A stretch of 64,000 nt of DNA from Prosopocoilus inquinatus (taxonomy: Eukaryota > Arthropoda > Insecta > Coleoptera > Lucanidae), in the NCBI GenBank assembly GCA_036172665.1, contig JAYKNF010000014.1:1663001-1727000 (forward strand). Direction: 5' to 3'. The position numbers and the translations under genes were made by a program. The stretch's first letter is position 1. Each line of letters begins with the position of its first letter. The notes under the pieces are model-generated. The model was not told the origin of the DNA. It did not search any database and saw only the letters and a program-made list of their open reading frames with translations. Shown here piece by piece: positions 12,668-26,251 of the stretch.

Positions 12668-14306
12668 CGATGGACTCCAGTAACTCTGATGTGAGATACG
12701 ACGTTTCCGGACGCAGCAGAAGCTGGAAATAGTATTAAACGAAACAACACGTATTAGCGTTGTTCCTGTGATGTATCTAATCGATCCTTACTCATCTATC
12801 ATGTTATTTGACGTTTGGATGGACTCCAGTAACTAGGATGAGAGATACAAAGATTTCGGACGCAGCAGAAGCTGGAAATAGTTTTGAACGAAACAACACC
12901 TATTAGCGTTGTTCCTGTGATGTATCTAAACGATCCTTACTTATCTAACATGTTATTTAACGTTTGGATACACTCCAGTAAGTCTGATGTGAGATACAAA
13001 GTTTTTGGACGCAGCAGGAGCTGGAAATAGTTTGAAACGAAACAACACGTATTAGCGTTGTTCCTGTGCTGTATCTAATCGATCCTTACTTATCTATCAT
13101 GTTATTTGACGTTTGGATGGACTCCAGTAACCCTGACGTGAGATACGAAGTTCTCGGACGCAGCAGAAGCTGGAAATAGTTTTAAACGAAACAACACGCA
13201 TTAGCGTTGTTCCTGTGATGTATCTAATGGATCCTTACTCATCTATCATGTTATTTGGCGTTACGATGGACTCCAGTAACTTAGATGTGAGATACGAAGT
13301 TCTCGGACGCAGCTGAAGCTAGAAATAGTTTTAAACGAAACAACATGCATTAGCGTTGTTCCTGTGATGTATCTAATCGATCCTTACTCATCTATCATGT
13401 TATTTGACGTTTGGATGGACCCCAGTAACCCTGACTTGAGATACGAAGTTCTCGGACGCAGCCGAAGCTGGAAATAGTTTTAAACGAAACAACACGTATT
13501 AGCGTTGTTCCTGTGCTGTATCTAATCGATCCTTACTTATCTATCATGTTATTTGGCGTTTCGATGGACTCCAGTAGCTCTGATGTGAGATACGACGTTT
13601 TCGGACGCAGCAGAAGCTGGAAATAGTTTTAAACGAAACAACACGCATTAGCGTTGTTCCTGTGATGTATCTAATCGATCCTTACTTAGCTACTATGTTA
13701 TTTGACGTTTCGATGGACTCCAGTAACTCTAATGCGAGATACGACGTTTTCGGACGCAGCAGAAGCTGGAAATAGTTTTAAACGAAACAACACGTATTAG
13801 CGTTGTTCCTGTGATGTATATAATCGATCCTTACTCATCTATCATGTTATTTGACGTTTGGATGGACTCCAGTAACTCTGATGAGAAATACAAAGATTTC
13901 GGAAGCAGCAGAAGCTGGAAATAGTTTTGAACGAAACACCACCTATTAGCGTTGTTCCTGTGATGTATCTAAACGATCCTTACTTATCTAACATGTTATT
14001 TGACGTTTGGATGGACTCCAGTAAGTCTGATGTGAGATACAAAGTTTTTGGACGCAGCAGGAGCTGGAAATAGTTTTAAACGAAACACCACGTATTAGCG
14101 TTGTTCCTGTGCTGTATCTAATCGATCCTTACTTATCTATCATGTTATTTAACGTTTGGATACACTCCAGTAAGTCTGATGTGAGATACAAAGTTTTTGG
14201 ACGCAGCAGGAGCTGGAAATAGTTTTAAACGAAACAACACGTATTAGCGTTGTTCCTGTGATGTATCTAAACGATCCTTACTTATCTAACATGTTATTTG
14301 ACGTTT
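12668..14306. repeat. 11-monomer string: F G H L M N O P S R H (1,639 bp)
   Basis: This is the second half of the canonical long string, with S R H added after P as in the 5,814 unit. Marks include TAGTTTGAAAC in H (12,966), ACCCCAG in N (13,413), AATGCGAG in P (13,711) and a rare TAATGGATCC near 13,228 that replaces the ATCGAT palindrome. The same TTTGAAAC and ACCCCAG marks appear in the 22.6-23.2 kb and 28.9-29.4 kb copies. Confidence 0.83.
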
Positions 14307-17300
14307 GGATGGACTCCAGTGTGTCTGATGTGAGATACAAAGTTTTGGGACGCAGCAGGATCTGGAAATAGTTTTAAACGAAACAACACATATTAGCGTT
14401 GTTCCTGTAATGTATCTAATCGATCCTTACTCATCTATCATGTTATTTGACGTTTGGACAGACTCCAGTAACTCTGATGTGAGATACAAAGTTATCGGAC
14501 GCAGCAGAAGCTGGAAATAGTTTTGAACGAAACAACACGTATTAGCGTTGTTCCTGTGATGTATCTAAACGATCCTTACTTATCTAACATGTTATTTGAC
14601 GTTTGGATGGACTCCAGTAAGTCTGATGTGAGATACAAAGTTTTTGGACGCAGCAGGAGCTGGAAATAGTGTTAAACGAAACAACACGTATTAGCGTTGT
14701 TCCTGTGCTGTATCTAATCGATACTTACTTATCAATCATGTTATTTGACGTTTCGATGGACTCCAGTAACTCTGATGTGAGATACAAAGTTTTTGGACGC
14801 AGCAGGAGCTGGAAATAGTTTTAAACGAAACAACACGTATTAGCGTTGTTCCTGTGCTGTATCTAATCGATCCTTACTTATCTATCATGTTATTTGACGT
14901 TTGGATTAACTCCAGTAACTCTGATGTGAGATACGACGTTTTCGGACGCAGCAGAAGCTGGAAATAGTTTTAAACGAAACAACACGTATTAGCGTTGTTC
15001 CTGTGATGTATCTAATCGATCCTTACTCATCTATCATGTTATTTGACGTTTGAGTGGACTCCAGTAACTCTGATGAGAGATACAAAGATTTCGGACGCAG
15101 CAGAAGCTGGAAATACTTTTGAACGATACACCACCTATTAGCGTTGTTCCTGTGATGTATCTAAACGATCCTTACTTATCTAACATGTTATTTGACGTTT
15201 GGATGGACTCCAGTGTGTCTGATGTGAGATACAAAGTTTTGGGACGCAGCAGGAGCTGGAAATAGTTTTAAACGAAACAACACGTATTAGCGTTGTTCCT
15301 GTGCTGTATCTAATCGATCCTTACTTATCTATCATGTTATTTGACGTTTGGATGGACTCCAGTAACCCTGACGTGAGATACGAAGTTCTCGGACGCAGCA
15401 GAAGCTGGAAATAGTTTTAAACGAAGCAACAGGCATTAGCGTTGTTCCTGTGATGTATCTAATCGATCCTTACTCATCTATCATGTTATTTGACGTTTCG
15501 ATGGACTCCAGTAACTCTGATGTGAGATACGACGTTTCCGGACGCAGCAGAAGCTGGAAATAGTATTAAACGAAACAACACGTATTAGCGTTGTTCCTGT
15601 GATGTATCTAATCGATCCTTACTCATCTATCATGTTATTTGACGTTTGGATGGACTCCAGTAACTAGGATGAGAGATACAAAGATTTCGGACGCAGCAGA
15701 AGCTGGAAATAGTTTTGAACGAAACAACACCTATTAGCGTTGTTCCTGTGATGTATCTAAACGATCCTTACTTATCTAACATGTTATTTAACGTTTGGAT
15801 ACACTCCAGTAAGTCTGATGTGAGATACAAAGTTTTTGGACGCAGCAGGAGCTGGAAATAGTTTTAAACGAAACAACACGTATTAGCGTTGTTCCTGTGC
15901 TGTATCTAATCGATACTTACTTATCTATCATGTTATTTGACGTTTCGATGGACTCCAGTAACTCTGATGTTAGATACGAAGTTTTCGGACGCAGCAGAAG
16001 CTGGAAATAGTTTTAAACGAAACAACACGTATTAGCGTTGTTCCGGTGATGTATCTAATCGATCCTTACTCATCTATCATGTTATTTGACGTTTGGATGG
16101 ACTCCAGTAACTCTGATGTGAGATACAAAGTTTTTGGACGCAGCAGGAGCTGGAAATAGTTTTAAACGAAACAACACGTATTAGCGTTGTTCCTGTGCTG
16201 TATCTAATCGATCCTTACTTATCTATCATGTTATTTGACGTTTGGATGGACTCCAGTAACTCTGATATGAGATACGACGTTTTCGGACGCAGCAGAAGCT
16301 GGAAATAGTTTTAAACGAAACAACACGTATTAGCGTTGTTCCTGTGATGTATCTAATCGATCCTTACTCATCTATCATGTTATTTGACGTTTGGGTGGAC
16401 TCCAGTGAGTCTGATGTGAGATACAAAGTTTTGGGACGCAGCAGGAGCTGGAAATAGTTTTAAACGAAACAACACGCATTAGCGTTGTTCCTGTGATGTA
16501 TCTAATCGATCCTTACTCATCTATCATGTTTTTTGACGTTTCGATGGACTCCAGTAACTCTGATGTGAGATACGACGTTTCCGGACGCAGCAGAAGCTGG
16601 AAATAGTATTAAACGAAACAACACGTATTAGCGTTGTTCCTGTGATGTATCTAATCGATCCTTACTCATCTATCATGTTATTTGACGTTTGGATGGACTC
16701 CAGTAACTAGGATGAGAGATACAAAGATTTCGGACGCAGCAGAAGCTGGAAATAGTTTTGAACGAAACAACACCTATTAGCGTTGTTCCTGTGATGTATC
16801 TAAACGATCCTTACTTATCTAACATGTTACTTAACGTTTGGATACACTCCAGTAAGTCTGATGTGAGATACAAAGTTTTTGGACGCAGCAGGAGCTGGAA
16901 ATAGTTTTAAACGAAACAACACGTATTAGCATTGTTCCTGTGCTGTATCTAATCGATCCTTACTTATCTATCATGTTATTTGACGTTTGGATGGACTCCA
17001 GTAACCCTGACGTGAGATACGAAGTTCTCGGACGCAGCAGAAGCTGGAAATAGTTTTAAACGAAACAACACGCATTAGCGTTGTTCCTGTGATGTATCTA
17101 ATCGATCCTTACTCATCTATCATGTTATTTGGCGTACGATGGACTCCAGTAACTTAGATGTGAGATACGAAGTTCTCGGACGCAGCTGAAGCTAGAAATA
17201 GTTTTAAACGAAACAACATGCATTAGCGTTGTTCCTGTGATGTATCTAATCGATCCTTACTCATCTATCATGTTATTTGGCGTTACGATGGACTCCAGTA

Positions 17301-17881
17301 ACTTAGATGTGAGATACGAAGTTCTCGGACGCAGCTGAAGCTAGAAATAGTTTTAAACGAAACAACACGTATTAGCGTTGTTCCTGTGCTGTATCTAATC
17401 GATCCTTACTTATCTATCATGTTATTTGACGTTTGGATGGACTCCAGTAACCCTGACTTGAGATACGAAGTTCTCGGACGCAGCCGAAGCTGGAAATAGT
17501 TTTAAACGAAACAACACGTATTAGCGTTGTTCCTGTGCTGTATCTAATCGATCCTTACTTATCTATCATGTTATTTGGCGTTTCGATGGACTCCAGTAGC
17601 TCTGATGTGAGATACTACGTTTTCGGACGCAGCAGAAGCTGGAAATAGTTTTAAACGAAACAACACGCATTAGCGTTGTTCCTGTGATGTATCTAATCGA
17701 TCCTTACTTAGCTACTATGTTATTTGACGTTTCGATGGACTCAAGTAACTCTAATGTGAGATACGACGTTTTCGGACGCAGCAGAAGCTGGAAATAGTTT
17801 TAAACGAAACAACACGTATTAGCGTTGTTCCAGTGATGTATATAATCGATCCTTACTCATCTATCATGTTATTTGACGTTT
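14307..17881. repeat. 24-monomer canonical string (3,575 bp): D Q R A' B C D E F G H I A J K F G H L M M N O P
   Basis: A' (14,754) starts like class I (CGATGG, after ATCGATACTTAC) and ends like class A (CAAAGTTTTTGG), so I and A are fused and one monomer is lost. M is duplicated: the first copy (17,137) has a one-base deletion (GGCGTACG for GGCGTTACG), the second (17,286) is intact. From B to the first M the order matches 46,766-49,149 monomer for monomer. Confidence 0.85.
17131..17140. other. 1-bp deletion in an M monomer junction
   Basis: The junction reads GGCGTACGATGG, whereas other M junctions read GGCGTTACGATGG. This shifts the monomer phase by one base for everything downstream. No other copy in the window carries it, so it appears to be private and recent. 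Confidence 0.9.
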
Positions 17882-19669
17882 GGATGGACTCCAGTAACTC
17901 TGATGAGAAATACAAAGATTTCGGAAGCAGCAGAAGCTGGAAATAGTTTTGAACGAAACACCACCTATTAGCGTTGTTCCTGTGATGTATCTAAACGATC
18001 CTTACTTATCTAACATGTTATCTGACGTTTGGATGGACTCCAGTAAGTCTGATGTGAGATACAAAATTTTTGGACGCAGCAGGAGCTGGAAATAGTTTTA
18101 AACGAAACACCACGTATTAGCGTTGTTCCTGTGCTGTATCTAATCGATCCTTACTTATCTATCATGTTATTTAACGTTTGGATACACTCCAGTAAGCCTG
18201 ATGTGAGATACAAAGTTTTTGGACGCAGCAGGAGCTGGAAATAGTTTTAAACGAAACAACACGTATTAGCGTTGTTCCTGTGATGTATCTAAACGATCCT
18301 TACTTATCTAACATGTTATTTGACGTTTGGATGGACTCCAGTGTGTCTGATGTGAGATACAAAGTTTTGGGACGCAGCAGGAGCTGGAAATAGTTTTAAA
18401 CGAAACAACACATATTAGCGTTGTTCCTGTAATGTATCTAATCGATCCTTACTCATCTATCATGTTATTTGACGTTTGGACAGACTCCAGTAACTCTGAT
18501 GTGAGATACAAAGTTATCGGACGCAGCAGAAGCTGGAAATAGTTTTGAACGAAACAACACGTATTAGCGTTGTTCCTGTGATGTATCTAAACGATCCTTA
18601 CTTATCTAACATGTTATTTGACGTTTGGATGGACTCCAGTAAGTCTGATGTGAGATACAAAGTTTTTGGACGCAGCAGGAGCTGGAAATAGTGTTAAACG
18701 AAACAACACGTATTAGCGTTGTTCCTGTGCTGTATCTAATCGATACTTACTTATCTATCATGTTATTTGACGTTTCGATGGACTCCAGTAACTCTGATGT
18801 GAGATACGAAGTTTTCGGACGTAGCAGAAGCTGGAAATAGTTTTAAACGAAACAACACGTATTAGCGTTGTTCCTGTGATGTATCTAATCGATCCTTACT
18901 CATCTATCATGTTATTTGACGTTTGGATGGACTCCAGTAACTCTGATGTGAGATACAAATTTTTTGGACGCAGCAGGAGCTGGAAATAGTTTTAAACGAA
19001 ACAACACGTATTAGCGTTGTTCCTGTGCTGTATCTAATCGATCCTTACTTATCTATCATGTTATTTGACGTTTGGATTAACTCCAGTAACTCTGATGTGA
19101 GATACGACGTTTTCGGACGCAGCAGAAGCTGGAAATAGTTTTAAACGAAACAACACGTATTAGCGTTGTTCCTGTGATGTATCTAATCGATCCTTACTCA
19201 TCTATCATGTTATTTGACGTTTGTGTGGACTCCAGTAACTCTGATGAGAGATACAAAGATTTCGGAAGCAGCAGAAGCTGGAAATACTTTTGAACGATAC
19301 ACCACCTATTAGCGTTGTTCCTGTGATGTATCTAAACGATCCTTACTTATCTAACATGTTATTTGACGTTTGGACGGACTCCAGTGTGTCTGATGTGAGA
19401 TACAAAGTTTTGGGACGCAGCAGGAGCTGGAAATAGTTTTAAAAGAAACAACACGTATTAGCGTTGTTCCTGTGCTGTATCTAATCGATCCTTACTTATC
19501 TATCATGTTATTTGACGTTTGGATGGACTCCAGTAACCCTGACGTGAGATACGAAGTTCTCGGACGCAGCAGAAGCTGGAAATAGTTTTAAACGAAGCAA
19601 CAGGCATTAGCGTTGTTCCTGTGATGTATCTAATCGATCCTTACTCATCTATCATGTTATTTGACGTTT

Positions 19670-19818
19670 CGATGGACTCCAGTAACTCTGATGTGAGATA
19701 CGACGTTTCCGGACGCAGCAGAAGCTGGAAATAGTTTTGAACGAAACAACACCTATTAGCGTTGTTCCTGTGATGTATCTAAACGATCCTTACTTATCTA
19801 ACATGTTATTTAACGTTT
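19670..19818. repeat. F/G chimeric monomer
   Basis: The left half is class F (CGATGG, GACGTTTCCGG). The right half is class G (TTTTGAACG, ACACCTATT, TAAACGAT). In the parallel copy F (26,075) and G (26,224) are separate monomers. A single in-register exchange in the shared GGACGCAGCAGAAGC to AATAG segment would produce this chimera and delete exactly 149 bp. Confidence 0.85.
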
Positions 19819-21477
19819 GGATACACTCCAGTAAGTCTGATGTGAGATACAAAGTTTTTGGACGCAGCAGGAGCTGGAAATAGTTTTAAACGAAACAACA
19901 CGTATTAGCGTTGTTCCTGTGCTGTATCTAATCGATACTTACTTATCTATCATGTTATTTGACGTTTCGATGGACTCCAGTAACTCTGATGTGAGATACG
20001 AAGTTTTCGGACGCAGCAGAAGCTGGAAATAGTTTTAAACGAAACAACACGTATTAGCGTTGTTCCGGTGATGTATCTAATCGATCCTTACTCATCTATC
20101 ATGTTATTTGACGTTTGGATGGACTCCAGTAACTCTGATGTGAGATACAAAGTTTTTGGACGCAGCAGGAGCTGGAAATAGTTTTAAACGAAACAACACG
20201 TATTAGCGTTGTTCCTGTGATGTATCTAATCGATCCTTACTTATCTATCATGTTATTTAACGTTTGGATACACTCCAGTAAGCCTGATGTGAGATACAAA
20301 GTTTTTGGACGCAGCAGGAGCTGGAAATAGTTTTAAACGAAACAACACGTATTAGCGTTGTTCCTGTGATGTATCTAAACGATCCTTACTTATCTAACAT
20401 GTTATTTGACGTTTGGATGGACTCCAGTGTGTCTGATGTGAGATACAAAGTTTTGGGACGCAGCAGGAGCTGGAAATAGTTTTAAACGAAACAACACGTA
20501 TTAGCGTTGTTCCTGTGCTGTATCTAATCGATCCTTACTTATCTATCATGTTATTTGACGTTTGGATGGACTCCAGTAACTCTGATGTGAGATACGACGT
20601 TTTCGGACGCAGCAGAAGCTGGAAATAGTTTTAAACGAAACAAAACGTATTAGCGTTGTTCCTGTGATGTATCTAATCGATCCTTACTCATCTATCATGT
20701 TATTTGATGTTTGGGTGGACTCCAGTGAGTCTGATGTGAAATACAAAGTTTTGGGACGCAGCAGGAGCTGGAAATAGTTTTAAACGAAACAACACGTATT
20801 AGCGTTGTTCCTGTGATGTATCTAATCGATCCTTACTCATCTATCATGTTATTTGACGTTTGTGTGGACTCCAGTAACTCTGATGAGAGATACAAAGATT
20901 TCGGAAGCAGCAGAAGCTGGAAATACTTTTGAACGATACACCACCTATTAGCGTTGTTCCTGTGATGTATCTAAACGATCCTTACTTATCTAACATGTTA
21001 TTTGACGTTTGGATGGACTCCAGTGTGTCTGATGTGAGATACAAAGTTTTGGGACGCAGCAGGAGCTGGAAATAGTTTTAAAAGAAATAACACGTATTAG
21101 CGTTGTTCCTGTGCTGTATCTAATCGATCCTTACTTATCTATCATGTTATTTGACGTTTGGATGGACTCCAGTAACCCTGACGTGAGATACGAAGTTCTC
21201 GGACGCAGCAGAAGCTGGAAATAGTTTTAAACGAAGCAACAGGCATTAGCGTTGTTCCTGTGATGTATCTAATCGATCCTTACTCATCTATCATGTTATT
21301 TGACGTTTCGATGGACTCCAGTAACTCTGATGTGAGATACGACGTTTCCGGACGCAGCAGAAGCTGGAAATAGTATTAAACGAAACAACACGTATTAACG
21401 TTGTTCCTGTGATGTATCTAATCGATCCTTACTCATCTATCATGTTGTTTGACGTTTGGATGGACTCCAGTAACTAG

Positions 21478-21488
21478 GATGAGATACA
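21478..21488. other. 2-bp deletion in monomer G (GAGAGA to GAGA), site 1
   Basis: Normal G monomers read GGATGAGAGATAC; here GGATGAGATAC, which fits GA-dinucleotide slippage. The same deletion is present near 26,246 and 27,732. The copy near 27,732 corresponds to this one through the 6.25-kb duplication. Confidence 0.9.
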
Positions 21489-24400
21489 AAGATTTCGGAC
21501 GCAGCAGAAGCTGGAAATAGTTTTGAACGAAACAACACCTATTAGCGTTGTTCCTGTGATGTATCTAAACAATCCTTACTTATCTAACATGTTATTTAAC
21601 GTTTGGATACACTCCAGTAAGTCTGATGTGAGATACAAAGTTTTTGGACGCAGCAGGAGCTGGAAATAGTTTTAAACGAAACAACACGTATTAGCGTTGT
21701 TCCTGTGCTGTATCTAATCGATACTTACTTATCTATCATGTTATTTGACGTTTCGATGGACTCCAGTAACTCTGATGTGAGATACGAAGTTTTCGGACGC
21801 AGCAGAAGCTGGAAATAGTTTTAAACGAAACAACACGTATTAGCGTTGTTCCGGTGATGTATCTAATCGATCCTTACTCATCTATCATGTTATTTGACGT
21901 TTGGATGGACTCCAGTAACTCTGATGTGAGATACAAAGTTTTTGGACGCAGCAGGAGCTGGAAATAGTTTTAAACGAAACAACACGTATTAGCGTTGTTC
22001 CTGTGCTGTATCTAATCGATCCTTACTTATTTATCATGTTATTTGACGTTTGGATGGACTCCAGTAACTCTGATGTGAGATACGACGTTTTCGGACGCAG
22101 CAGAAGCTGGAAATAGTTTTAAACGAAACAACACGTATTAGCGTTGTTCCTGTGATGTATCTAATCGATCCTTACTCATCTATCATGTTATTTGACGTTT
22201 GGGTGGACTCCAGTGAGTCTGATGTGAAATACAAAGTTTTGGGACGCAGCAGGAGCTGGAAATAGTTTTAAACGAAACAACACGCATTAGCGTTGTTCCT
22301 GTGATGTATCTAATCGATCCTTACTCATCTATCATGTTATTTGACGTTTCGATGGACTCCAGTAACTCTGATGTGAGATACGACGTTTCCGGACGCAGCA
22401 GAAGCTGGAAATAGTATTAAACGAAACAACACGTATTAGCGTTGTTCCTGTGATGTATCTAATCGATCCTTACTCATCTATCATGTTATTTGACGTTTGG
22501 ATGGACTCCAGTAACTAGGATGAGAGATACAAAGATTTCGGACGCAGCAGAAGCTGGAAATAGTTTTGAACGAAACAACACCTATTACCGTTGTTCCTGT
22601 GATGTATCTAAACGATCCTTACTTATCTAACATGTTATTTAACGTTTGGATACACTCCAGTAAGTCTGATGTGAGATACAAAGTTTTTGGACGCAGCAGG
22701 AGCTGGAAATAGTTTGAAACGAAACAACACGTATTAGCGTTGTTCCTGTGCTGTATCTAATCGATCCTTACTTATCTATCATGTTATTTGACGTTTGGAT
22801 GGACTCCAGTAACCCTGACGTGAGATACGAAGTTCTCGGACGCAGCAGAAGCTGGAAATAGTTTTAAACGAAACAACACGCATTAGCGTTGTTCCTGTGA
22901 TGTATCTAATCGATCCTTACTCATCTATCATGTTATTTGGCGTTACGATGGACTCCAGTAACTTAGATGTGAGATACGAAGTTCTCGGACGCAGCTGAAG
23001 CTAGAAATAGTTTTAAACGAAACAACATGCATTAGCGTTGTTCCTGTGATGTATCTAATCGATCCTTACTTATCTATCATGTTATTTGACGTTTGGATGG
23101 ACCCCAGTAACCCTGACTTGAGATACGAAGTTCTCGGACGCAGCCGAAGCTGGAAATAGTTTTAAACGAAACAACACGTATTAGCGTTGTTCCTGTGCTG
23201 TATCTAATCGATCCTTACTTATCTATCATGTTATTTGGCGTTTCGATGGACTCCAGTAGCTCTGATGTGAGATACGACGTTTTCGGACGCAGCAGAAGCT
23301 GGAAATAGTTTTAAACGAAACAACACGCATTAGCGTTGTTCCTGTGATGTATCTAATCGATCCTTACTTAGCTACTATGTTATTTGACGTTTCGATGGAC
23401 TCCAGTAACTCTAATGTGAGATACGACGTTTTCGGACGCAGCAGAAACTGGAAATAGTTTTAAACGAAACAACACGTATTAGCGTTGTTCCTGTGATGTA
23501 TATAATCGATCCTTACTCATCTATCATGTTATTTGACGTTTGGATGGACTCCAGTAACTCTGATGAGAAATACAAAGATTTCGGAAGCAGCAGAAGCTGG
23601 AAATAGTTTTGAACGAAACACCACCTATTAGCGTTGTTCCTGTGATGTATCTAAACGATCCTTACTTATCTAACATGTTATTTGACGTTTGGATGGACTC
23701 CAGTATGTCTGATGTGAGATACAAAGTTTTTGGACGCAGCAGGAGCTGGAAATAGTTTTAAACGAAACACCACGTATTAGCGTTGTTCCTGTGCTGTATC
23801 TAATCGATCCTTACTTATCTATCATGTTATTTAACGTTTGGATACACTCCAGTAAGTCTGATGTGAGATACAAAGTTTTTGGACGCAGCAGGAGCTGGAA
23901 ATAGTTTTAAACGAAACAACACGTATTAGCGTTGTTCCTGTGGTGTATCTAAACGATCCTTACTTATCTAACATGTTATTTGACGTTTGGATGGACTCCA
24001 GTGTGTCTGATGTGAGATACAAAGTTTTGGGACGCAGCAGGAGCTGGAAATAGTTTTAATCGAAACAACACATATTAGCGTTGTTCCTGTAATGTATCTA
24101 ATCGATCCTTACTCATCTATCATGTTATTTGACGTTTGGACAGACTCCAGTAACTCTGATGTGAGACACAAAGTTATCGGACGCAGCAGAAGCTGGAAAT
24201 AGTTTTAAACGAAACAACACGTATTAGCGTTGTTCCAGTGATGTATATAATCGATCCTTACTCATCTATCATGTTATTTGACGTTTGGATGGACTCCAGT
24301 AACTCTGATGAGAAATACAAAGATTTCGGAAGCAGCAGAAGCTGGAAATAGTTTTGAACGAAACACCACCTATTATCGTTGTTCCTGTGATGTATCTAAA

Positions 24401-26240
24401 CGATCCTTACTTATCTAACATGTTATCTGACGTTTGGATGGACTCCAGTAAGTCTGATGTGAGATACAAAATTTTTGGACGCAGCAGGAGCTGGAAATAG
24501 TTTTAAACGAAACACCACGTATTAGCGTTGTTCCTGTGCTGTATCTAATCGATCCTTACTTATCTATCATGTTATTTAACGTTTGGATACACTCCAGTAA
24601 GCCTGATGTGAGATACAAAGTTTTTGGACGCAGCAGGAGCTGGAAATAGTTTTAAACGAAACAACACGTATTAGCGTTGTTCCTGTGATGCATCTAAACG
24701 ATCCTTACTTATCTAACATGTTATTTGACGTTTGGATGGACTCCAGTGTGTCTGATGTGAGATACAAAGTTTTGGGACGCAGCAGGAGCTGGAAATAGTT
24801 TTAAACGAAACAACACATATTAGCGTTGTTCCTGTAATGTATCTAATCGATCCTTACTCATCTATCATGTTATTTGACGTTTGGACAGACTCCAGTAACT
24901 CTGATGTGAGATACAAAGTTATCGGACGCAGCAGAAGCTGGAAATAGTTTTGAACGAAACAACACGTATTAGCGTTGTTCCTGTGATGTATCTAAACGAT
25001 CCTTACTTATCTAACATGTTATTTGACGTTTGGATGGACTCCAGTAAGTCTGATGTGAGATACAAAGTTTTTGGACGCAGCAGGAGCTGGAAATAGTGTT
25101 AAACGAAACAACACGTATTAGCGTTGTTCCTGTGCTGTATCTAATCGATACTTACTTATCTATCATGTTATTTGACGTTTCGATGGACTCCAGTAACTCT
25201 GATGTGAGATACGAAGTTTTCGGACGTAGCAGAAGCTGGAAATAGTTTTAAACGAAACAACACGTATTAGCGTTGTTCCTGTGATGTATCTAATCGATCC
25301 TTACTCATCTATCATGTTATTTGACATTTGGATGGACTCCAGTAACTCTGATGTGAGATACAAATTTTTTGGACGCAGCAGGAGCTGGAAATAGTTTTAA
25401 ACGAAACAACACGTATTAGCGTTGTTCCTGTGCTGTATCTAATCGATCCTTACTTATCTATCATGTTATTTGACGTTTGGATTAACTCCAGTAACTCTGA
25501 TGTGAGATACGACGTTTTCGGACGCAGCAGAAGCTGGAAATAGTTTTAAACGAAACAACACGTATTAGCGTTGTTCCTGTGATGTATCTAATCAATCCTT
25601 ACTCATCTATCATGTTATTTGACGTTTGTGTGGACTCCAGTAACTCTGATGAGAGATACAAAGATTTCGGAAGCAGCAGAAGCTGGAAATACTTTTGAAC
25701 GATACACCACCTATTAGCGTTGTTCCTGTGATGTATCTAAACGATCCTTACTTATCTAACATGTTATTTGACGTTTGGATGGACTCCAGTGTGTCTGATG
25801 TGAGATACAAAGTTTTGGGACGCAGCAGGAGCTGGAAATAGTTTTAAAAGAAACAACACGTATTAGCGTTGTTCCTGTGCTGTATCTAATCGATCCTTAC
25901 TTATCTATCATGTTATTTGACGTTTGGATGGACTCCAGTAACCCTGACGTGAGATACGAAGTTCTCGGACGCAGCAGAAGCTGGAAATAGTTTTAAACGA
26001 AGCAACAGGCATTAGCGTTGTTCCTGTGATGTATCTAATCGATCCTTACTCATCTATCATGTTATTTGACGTTTCGATGGACTCCAGTAACTCTGATGTG
26101 AGATACGACGTTTCCGGACGCAGCAGAAGCTGGAAATAGTATTAAACGAAACAACACGTATTAGCGTTGTTCCTGTGATGTATCTAATCGATCCTTACTC
26201 ATCTATCATGTTATTTGACGTTTGGATGGACTCCAGTAAC

Positions 26241-26251
26241 TAGGATGAGAT
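26241..26251. other. 2-bp deletion in monomer G, site 2
   Basis: GGATGAGATAC replaces GGATGAGAGATAC. The aligned position in copy 1 is the F/G chimera at 19,670, which has lost this part of G. Whether this deletion is older than the chimera cannot be told from the window. Confidence 0.88.

Larger units (their letters stand above)
17882..24286. repeat. 43-monomer HOR, copy 1 (6,405 bp)
   Basis: Order: S R H D Q R I A B C D E F' H I A H D J K C D E F G H I A J K F G H L M N O P S R H D Q. It is repeated at 24,287 with 42 monomers. Shared private marks are TTCCAGTGATG before S (near 17,830 and 24,235), CAAAATTTTTGG in R, AGCCTGATG in H, CAAATTTTTTGG in A, TTTTAAAAGAAATAAC near 21,077, TATTACCGTTG near 22,585, GTGGTGTATC near 23,940 and TTTTAATCGAAAC near 24,055. 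This copy has lost one G (F and G fused at 19,670) and gained an H D pair at 20,266-20,563. Confidence 0.9.
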
